Source: a bacterium UBP1_UBA4783
Lineage (GTDB): Bacteria; Krumholzibacteriota; Krumholzibacteriia; Krumholzibacteriales; Krumholzibacteriaceae
NCBI GenBank assembly: GCA_002403075.1
Contig: DHHB01000069.1
Span: 1,221-7,094 of the forward strand
Reading direction: 5' to 3'
DNA: 5,874 bases
Shown one piece after another: positions 1-3,974 of the stretch (position 1 is the stretch's first letter; each line of letters starts with the position of its first letter). The notes under the pieces are model-generated. The model saw nothing but the letters and a program-made list of their open reading frames with translations. It searched no databases and was not told the DNA's origin. Both the position numbers and the translations under genes were made by a program.

Positions 1-431
1 TCGATGAACGTCGCCTCGTCGAGGGAGAGCTCGTCGGGAACGGCGAACGTGCCGCGGTCGACGTTGATCGGGGGCACGCGGAGATACTCGCAGAATCCGC
101 CCGGGTCGAAGTTCGTCGATCGGAGGGTGTCGCAGAGGGAGTGTTTTCCGGCGAGGCAGTAGCGGCACGTGTTGCAGGGGACGTGGTGCGCCACGGCGAC
201 GCGGTCGCCCGGTTTGAATCGCTTGACGCCTTTTGCCGTCTCGACCACGGTGCCCGCGATCTCGTGCCCGAGGACGAGCGGCGCCTTCTTCAGGCGATAC
301 CACTCCATGACGTCGCTGCCGCAGATGCCGCTCGATTCGACGCGGACGAGGATCTCCCCGTCGCCCGTTTTCGGAACCGGCATCTCCTCGATGCGGACGT
401 CGGCGTTGCCGTGGTACACGGCTGCTCGCAT
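1..431 (-). CDS. Zinc-dependent medium-chain alcohol/polyol dehydrogenase (N-terminal part, cut by window edge)
   Basis: Only the first 143 residues lie in the window; the frame is open to base 1, so the rest, including the Rossmann NAD(P)-binding domain, is outside. What is visible is the GroES-like catalytic domain of the zinc-dependent MDR family (sorbitol, threonine and galactitol-1-phosphate dehydrogenases). Residues seen: catalytic zinc motif GICGSD with C37, then GHE with H56 and E57; structural zinc cysteines C86, C89, C92 and C100; and the PGDRV turn at about 74-78. All zinc ligands are intact, so the enzyme is probably active. It would oxidise a secondary alcohol or polyol (phosphate) to a ketone in the cytoplasm; the exact substrate cannot be read. 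The start at 431 gives the usual family N-terminus (MRAAVYHG). An in-frame ATG at 458 would add nine basic residues, and neither start has a strong Shine-Dalgarno. The gene lies 54 bp after the aldolase gene on the same strand with no visible terminator between, so the two are probably one operon. Confidence 0.9.
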   Translation of the reverse strand, partial: MRAAVYHGNADVRIEEMPVPKTGDGEILVRVESSGICGSDVMEWYRLKKAPLVLGHEIAGTVVETAKGVKRFKPGDRVAVAHHVPCNTCRYCLAGKHSLCDTLRSTNFDPGGFCEYLRVPPINVDRGTFAVPDELSLDEATFI

Positions 432-485
432 CGTTTTCGGTTTCCGGCTCGTTCGCATGTCGCCGTTTTCTCGCGATCGCCCGCG

Positions 486-1283
486 CTAGTTCCTCGTCGT
501 CTTGAGGTCCGCGAAGAGATCGAGCCCCTGTTTCACGGTCGCCTTTTCGTGGACGACGGCCCGAACGGCCTGTATGGCGGCGACGGGGTGCTCCGATTGC
601 CAGATGTTGCGGCCCATGTCGACCCCGACCGCGCCGCGGCTCAGCGCGTCGTGGGTGAGCTGGAGAACGTCCTTCATCGTGTCGAGCTTGGGCCCGCCCG
701 CGATGACGACCGGCACGGGGCATCCCTCGACGACCTTTTCGAACCCGTCGCAGTAGTACGTCTTGACGAAATGCGCGCCGAGCTCGGCCGCGATGCGGCA
801 GCAGAGCGAGAGGAAGCGCTGATCGCGCTTCTCGAGCTCCTTGCCGACCGCCGTCACGGCGAGAACCGGTATGCCGTACGTCTGGCCCTCGTTCACGAGG
901 TCGGCGAGGCTGAGAAGCGTCTGGCGCTCGTAATCCGTTCCGACGAAGATCGAGAGCGCCACCGCGGAGACGTTCAGGCGGATCGCGTCCTCGAACGTCG
1001 TCGTGATCCCCTCGTCGGCGAGGGAGGGGCCGATGACGCTCGTGCCGCCCGATACGCGGAGCACGATCGGCGTCTGCGTTCCGGGATCGACCGAGGCGCG
1101 GAGCACGCCGCGCGTCGGCATGAGGGCGTCGGCATAGGGGAGGAGCGGCTCGATCGTTCGCTGCGGATTCTCGAGGCGCGACGTGGGTCCGAGGAAATAG
1201 CCGTGATCGACGGCGAGCATGACCGTGCGCCCGGTCGCGGGCTTGATGATTCTCGCGAGCCTGTTCTGCAGTCCCCAATCCAT
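486..1283 (-). CDS. Class I DeoC/LsrF-family aldolase (LsrF-like thiolase/aldolase)
   Basis: This 265-residue protein matches, from recall, E. coli LsrF (3-hydroxy-5-phosphonooxypentane-2,4-dione thiolase of AI-2 breakdown) nearly end to end. Shared blocks are DWGLQNRLARI at residues 2-12, TVMLAVDHGYFLGPT at 20-34, VKTYY at 173-177, CPVPVVIAGG at 188-197 and GVDMGRNIWQSEHPVA at 220-235. K174 in the KTYY motif is the likely Schiff-base lysine of this TIM-barrel family, and G196-G197 plus G224-R225 fit its phosphate-binding loops. It lacks the roughly 30-residue N-terminal extension of E. coli LsrF (291 aa). The start at 1283 is set by an AGGGGG ribosome binding site 8 nt upstream. No other lsr gene (kinase, ABC transporter, LsrG) is visible, so the AI-2 role is not established. 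Related family members include archaeal ADH synthase (aromatic amino acid precursors) and DhnA-type fructose-bisphosphate aldolases. The neighbouring dehydrogenase suggests cleavage of a phosphorylated keto sugar. The family call is firm; the substrate is unknown. Confidence 0.93.
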   Translation of the reverse strand: MDWGLQNRLARIIKPATGRTVMLAVDHGYFLGPTSRLENPQRTIEPLLPYADALMPTRGVLRASVDPGTQTPIVLRVSGGTSVIGPSLADEGITTTFEDAIRLNVSAVALSIFVGTDYERQTLLSLADLVNEGQTYGIPVLAVTAVGKELEKRDQRFLSLCCRIAAELGAHFVKTYYCDGFEKVVEGCPVPVVIAGGPKLDTMKDVLQLTHDALSRGAVGVDMGRNIWQSEHPVAAIQAVRAVVHEKATVKQGLDLFADLKTTRN

Positions 1284-1291
1284 CGAAGGCA

Positions 1292-1297
1292 CCCCCT
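1292..1297 (-). promoter_or_regulatory. Ribosome binding site of the aldolase gene
   Basis: AGGGGG on the minus strand, 8 nt before the ATG at 1283. It fixes this start against the upstream in-frame extension, which remains open far beyond the gene. Confidence 0.75.
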
Positions 1298-1331
1298 GAG
1301 CGTGATCGTATCGTTCGTGAGCCGCGCGGAG

Positions 1332-1343
1332 CGCCCGCGGGCG
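1332..1343. repeat. 12 bp perfect palindrome in the aldolase leader
   Basis: CGCCCGCGGGCG is a perfect 12 bp palindrome in the untranslated leader of the aldolase gene, about 50 nt before its start codon. It is embedded in very GC-rich sequence where such palindromes arise easily by chance. With no loop it is a poor RNA hairpin, but it could be a protein site. No T-run follows on either strand, so it is not an intrinsic terminator. Confidence 0.3.
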
Positions 1344-1385
1344 GCCGCGTTCGGCGCGTTTCGCTGAAGAATCATGTGAACGATC

Positions 1386-1415
1386 AGTGTAGGGGCGCCG
1401 CCGGCGCGGCGTCAA
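1386..1415 (-). promoter_or_regulatory. Sigma70-like promoter for the aldolase-dehydrogenase genes
   Basis: On the minus strand TTGACG (1415-1410, five of six matches to the -35 consensus) is followed by an 18 bp spacer and TACACT (1391-1386, four of six to the -10 consensus). This predicts a start near 1379 and a leader of about 95 nt before the aldolase ATG. The -35 box contains the TGA stop codon of the transporter gene (1414-1412), so there is no room for a terminator between the two genes. The call is by pattern only. Confidence 0.55.
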
Positions 1416-2617
1416 GGGCGAATTCCCTCGACGAGCGGCGGCGCCGGCGCGATCCGCCGTTCGCGCTTTCGAAGGGCGGCCGCGTAGAAAGCGACGAAGG
1501 TCGACAGCGCGCCGAGCATGAGAAACGGCGTGTGGATACCCCACGCGTCCGACATGAATCCCGAGACGAACACGAACACGGCGTTCCCGACGATCTGGAG
1601 GTTCGCGATGAGGCTGAAGGCGGCGGTGCGGTTCTTCGACTTGGCCGACGCCCCGACGAGCGTGAGGAGCGCGGGGAAGGTGAGCAGCAGCGCGTATCCG
1701 AAGATCGCGATGAGGGCCGCCGTGAGGGCGAGGTTCGTGCTGAGGCCTATGAGAAGCGTCGAGACGGCCGTCGCCGAGAATCCGAGCGCGATCACGCCGT
1801 GGCGGCCGATGCGCGCGGCGATCCTGCTGTAGGTGAGGGACGCCGCGACGCCGGCGGCGATCCAGCCGCCGAGGATGATCCCCGTCAGCGAGATCGGCGC
1901 TCCGAGCCGGTGGTTGAGGAGGCTCGGAGCGTACGCCATGTTGATCCCCCACGCGACGCCGCCGACGACGGCGGGAACGACGAGGCGCCGCTGATCGAGG
2001 ATCGTTTCGCGCCACGAGACCGCTTCGCTCTCGTCTCCGGCGTCGTCCGCGCCGTTCGTTCCGCGCGAGAGGACGAGCCCCGCGAACGCTCCGGCCGCGC
2101 AGAGCGCGCCCCAGACGTGGAGCGGCACGCTCCAGCCGTAGTGCTGGGCGAGGTACCCCGTGCCGAGAAAGGCGGCGAGCACGCCGACGTCCCCGAAGGC
2201 GCTCTGGATACCCATCGCGCGGTCGAAGAGCCTGCCGCCGAACGAATGCGTGACCCACGACACGCCGACGGGATGATAGATGCTCGAGCCGATCCTTACG
2301 CCGACGTAGAAGAGGAGGAGCATGCCGAAGCTGCGGGCGTAGGGCGTGAGCCACAAGAAAAGGCCGACGGTGAGAACGCCGAGAAAGAGAAGCGGACGGT
2401 AATGGCGTCCTTTCGCCCAGTGGCCGACGAAGAAATGGAAGAGGATCGACACGGCGAGACCGACGAGCATGAGCGCGCCGATGTCGGCGTATCGCTTGAT
2501 GAGGTATCCCTGCGTATAGAGGAGGGGGAAAATGGTCGGAAGCGTCACGACCGAGGCGTCGTTGAAGACGTGAAACACGGAGACCGCGCCGAGCAACTTC
2601 TTCTGCTTCGCATCCAT
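1412..2617 (-). CDS. MFS transporter, Fsr (fosmidomycin resistance)-like
   Basis: A 401-residue, very hydrophobic protein with the pattern of 12 membrane segments in two halves, typical of the major facilitator superfamily. Segment 1 carries FHVFND (15-20) followed by a Pro-containing stretch, and segment 4 carries IYHPVG (113-118). Both resemble the HxxND and FHP motifs of Fsr-type efflux pumps. A hydrophilic acidic loop (about 184-210, with D191, D192, D195, E196, E198) separates the halves, and a basic tail (RKRERR) ends segment 12 on the cytoplasmic side. Family members move small molecules with protons; the substrate and direction here are unknown. The start at 2617 is chosen because MDAKQKK leads straight into segment 1. 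The frame stays open to an ATG at 2764, but those 49 extra residues are non-hydrophobic and would run through the divergent promoter region. The Shine-Dalgarno is weak (GGGA close to the ATG). The gene is head-to-head with the MEMO gene and upstream of the aldolase gene, so it may handle a substrate or product of that pathway. Confidence 0.9.
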   Translation of the reverse strand: MDAKQKKLLGAVSVFHVFNDASVVTLPTIFPLLYTQGYLIKRYADIGALMLVGLAVSILFHFFVGHWAKGRHYRPLLFLGVLTVGLFLWLTPYARSFGMLLLFYVGVRIGSSIYHPVGVSWVTHSFGGRLFDRAMGIQSAFGDVGVLAAFLGTGYLAQHYGWSVPLHVWGALCAAGAFAGLVLSRGTNGADDAGDESEAVSWRETILDQRRLVVPAVVGGVAWGINMAYAPSLLNHRLGAPISLTGIILGGWIAAGVAASLTYSRIAARIGRHGVIALGFSATAVSTLLIGLSTNLALTAALIAIFGYALLLTFPALLTLVGASAKSKNRTAAFSLIANLQIVGNAVFVFVSGFMSDAWGIHTPFLMLGALSTFVAFYAAALRKRERRIAPAPPLVEGIRP

Positions 2618-2627
2618 ACGTCCCGTA

Positions 2628-2655
2628 AATATACACTCCGGCGAGCGCGGCGCAA
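2628..2655 (-). promoter_or_regulatory. Candidate promoter of the MFS gene, giving a near-leaderless transcript
   Basis: On the minus strand a good -10 box, TATATT (2633-2628), lies 16 bp after a weak -35 candidate, TTGCGC (2655-2650). The start codon at 2617 begins 10 nt after the -10 box, so transcription would start only about 3-4 nt before the ATG. This fits the absence of a clear Shine-Dalgarno sequence. The AT-rich -10 patch stands out in this GC-rich region. Confidence 0.4.
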
Positions 2656-2663
2656 TCGCGCTC
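2643..2663. promoter_or_regulatory. 7-7-7 inverted repeat between divergent promoters (candidate operator)
   Basis: GAGCGCG (2643-2649) and its exact reverse complement CGCGCTC (2657-2663) are separated by 7 bp. The spacer contains the leftward -35 candidate, and the right arm ends one base before the rightward -35 candidate at 2664. Half-site centres are 14 bp apart. Position and symmetry fit a dimeric repressor or activator controlling both directions. The arms are all G/C-rich, so chance is possible. No regulator gene is present in the window. Confidence 0.35.
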
Positions 2664-2692
2664 TGGACGATCCGCAGCGATTCCGGTACACT
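2664..2692 (+). promoter_or_regulatory. Candidate sigma70-like promoter of the MEMO-transglutaminase genes
   Basis: TGGACG (2664-2669) and TACACT (2687-2692) are separated by exactly 17 bp. The -10 hexamer is identical to that of the aldolase promoter and the -35 differs from it at one base (TGGACG against TTGACG), which supports both calls. The predicted start is near 2699, about 64 nt before the MEMO start codon. Confidence 0.5.
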
Positions 2693-2708
2693 GGAGCCTC
2701 CGTTCTCC

Positions 2709-2736
2709 GCTCCGCCGGTCTCTCCGGCGGCGGAGC
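2709..2736 (+). other. GC-rich hairpin in the 5' leader of the MEMO mRNA
   Basis: GCTC plus CGCCGG pair with CCGGCG plus GAGC around a TCTCT loop, with a 3 nt GCG bulge on the right arm: ten base pairs, nine of them G-C. No T-run follows, so it is unlikely to be a terminator. It ends 14 nt before the ribosome binding site. It could stabilise the 5' end of the transcript or be a regulatory structure. Confidence 0.4.
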
Positions 2737-2750
2737 GTGCGGCGGACTTC

Positions 2751-2756
2751 GGGAGG
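2751..2756 (+). promoter_or_regulatory. Ribosome binding site of the MEMO gene
   Basis: GGGAGG lies 6 nt before the ATG at 2763. It is strong and well placed, and supports this start codon, which directly begins a signal peptide. Confidence 0.75.
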
Positions 2757-2762
2757 CGGTTC

Positions 2763-3974
2763 ATGAGGCGATGTTCCTTCGTATGGGCCCTCCTCGCGGC
2801 TTCGGCCGCCGTGTCCGCTCTCTATGCCTCGGCCGGATCGTTCGGGGACGCGGCGCCCGCGAGGGCGGAAGGCGTCGCGGGTCCGGCTCGCGCGTCCGGG
2901 CGGCCGCTCGCGGTCCGCGCCCAGAGGGACACGATCGGCTACGCGACGAGGCCGGAGCAGGTCGAGGCCCTCGTCCGTCTCGTCGATTCCCTCGAGGCGG
3001 AGCGATACGAGGCGAACGGCCGGGCGTTCGCGCCCGCCGGCCGGGAGCCCGCGATCGGCGCCGTCTGCCCCCACGACGACTATATCTACGCGGGGCGCGG
3101 GTTCGTGCACGCGATCCGGGTTCTCGAGGCGCCGCGCATCCTCCTCCTCGGCGTCTCGCACGCGGCGCGGCGACGGGGCATACAGGGAAGGCTCGTTTTC
3201 GATACGCACGACGCGTGGCGGGTCGGGGGCCGCGAGTGCCCCGTATCGATCCTGCGCGCGGAGATCCTCGCGTTTCTTCCGCCCGAGATCGTTCTCGTGA
3301 GCGATTCGCTCCACGCCGAAGAGCATTCGCTCGAGGGATTGGTTCCGGTTCTCCAGCAGTACATCCCGAACGTCGAGATCGTGCCGATTCTCGTGACGCG
3401 ATTCGAGGGAGAGGATTTCGAGAGAGCCGCCGACGCCCTCGCTCGCGCCGTTTCAACCGTCGCGGGGCGTCGCGGATGGAAGCTCGGGCGGGACTACGCG
3501 ATCCTCGTCTCCGCCGATTGCGTGCACTACGGCGACGAGGAGTGGGGCGGGCGCGGCTACGCCCCCTTCGGGGCGGACGCCGAAGGGTACGCGAAAGGGG
3601 TGGAGCAGGATCTCGCCGTGGTGGCGAGCTCCCTCACGGGCGGGATCGACGGCGGGAAGATCGCCCGTTTCCGGGAGATGGTCGACAGCGGCGATTTCCA
3701 GCAGCCGTACCGGATCACGTGGTGCGGCGTCTACTCGATTCCGTTCGGCCTCGGCGTCCTCGAGCGGCTCTGCTCGATCGCCGGGCGTCCGGCGCCGCAC
3801 GGCTTCATGCTCACCTACGGAACGAGCGTCGATCCGCCGCCGCTTCCCCTCGCGGGAACGGGGCTCGGAACGACGGCGATCAATACGCTCCGGCACTGGG
3901 TCGGATATACGGCCATCGGATACTGGCACAAAGGAGGCACCGAGGAATGGCCCGTCCAACGCATCCTGCGATAG
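2763..3974 (+). CDS. Exported MEMO-family protein (AmmeMemoRadiSam system protein B-like)
   Basis: A 403-residue protein of the MEMO family, whose fold resembles extradiol ring-cleaving dioxygenases. Blocks matching human MEMO1 from recall: CPHDDYIYAG (102-111, for PHAGYTYCG), LLLGVSH (127-133, for ILGPSH), EEHSLEG (186-192), ILVSADCVHYG (247-257, for VVSSDFCHWG) and TWCGVYSIPFG (319-329, for TICGRHPIG). The metal ligands known in MEMO1 (H49, H81, C244) correspond to H104, H133 and C321, and D252/H255 are also kept, so a metal site is expected. The N-terminus has two arginines, a hydrophobic stretch (about 5-24) and an Ala-rich region, which fits a cleavable signal peptide; C4 lies before the hydrophobic core and is not a lipobox. 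With this leader it is about 100 residues longer than MEMO1 (297 aa). The canonical HAGSWY-type N-terminal motif is replaced by a divergent segment near 55-62. The bacterial family is often encoded with AMMECR1 and radical SAM partners, neither visible here. Its function is unknown. The next gene starts inside its last codons. Confidence 0.9.
   Translation: MRRCSFVWALLAASAAVSALYASAGSFGDAAPARAEGVAGPARASGRPLAVRAQRDTIGYATRPEQVEALVRLVDSLEAERYEANGRAFAPAGREPAIGAVCPHDDYIYAGRGFVHAIRVLEAPRILLLGVSHAARRRGIQGRLVFDTHDAWRVGGRECPVSILRAEILAFLPPEIVLVSDSLHAEEHSLEGLVPVLQQYIPNVEIVPILVTRFEGEDFERAADALARAVSTVAGRRGWKLGRDYAILVSADCVHYGDEEWGGRGYAPFGADAEGYAKGVEQDLAVVASSLTGGIDGGKIARFREMVDSGDFQQPYRITWCGVYSIPFGLGVLERLCSIAGRPAPHGFMLTYGTSVDPPPLPLAGTGLGTTAINTLRHWVGYTAIGYWHKGGTEEWPVQRILR
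3931..3937 (+). promoter_or_regulatory. Ribosome binding site of the transglutaminase-like gene, inside the MEMO gene
   Basis: AAGGAGG, a near-perfect Shine-Dalgarno, is 9 nt before the ATG at 3947 and lies within the last codons of the MEMO gene. It fixes the downstream start and points to translational coupling. Confidence 0.8.

Noticed and set aside
141..1367. A 408-codon open frame on the plus strand
   Set aside because: It lies antisense to the dehydrogenase and aldolase genes, both of which have clear family motifs. Its translation is Arg/Asp/Ala-rich with no recognisable domain, as expected of a mirror frame in GC-rich DNA.
1310..1385. Inverted repeat ATCGTTC (1310-1316) and GAACGAT (1378-1384) as an RNA stem in the aldolase leader
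   Set aside because: One arm lies mostly upstream of the predicted transcript start near 1379, so it would not be in the RNA. The arms are also 61 bp apart, and a 7 bp match is weak evidence as a DNA site.
1392..1409. GC-rich partial palindrome between the transporter and aldolase genes as a terminator
   Set aside because: It is imperfect, has no T-run on either strand, and forms the spacer of the aldolase promoter candidate.
2618..2764. Longer N-terminus of the MFS protein starting at 2764
   Set aside because: The 49 extra residues are hydrophilic and low in complexity, have no role in the fold, and would overlap both divergent promoter candidates and the MEMO start codon.
1284..3326. Upstream extension of the aldolase reading frame to 3326 (about 680 extra codons on the minus strand)
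   Set aside because: The frame stays open by GC bias only. It crosses the transporter gene in another frame, the promoter region and the MEMO gene antisense, and is Arg-rich with no domain. The aldolase has its own ribosome binding site and start at 1283.
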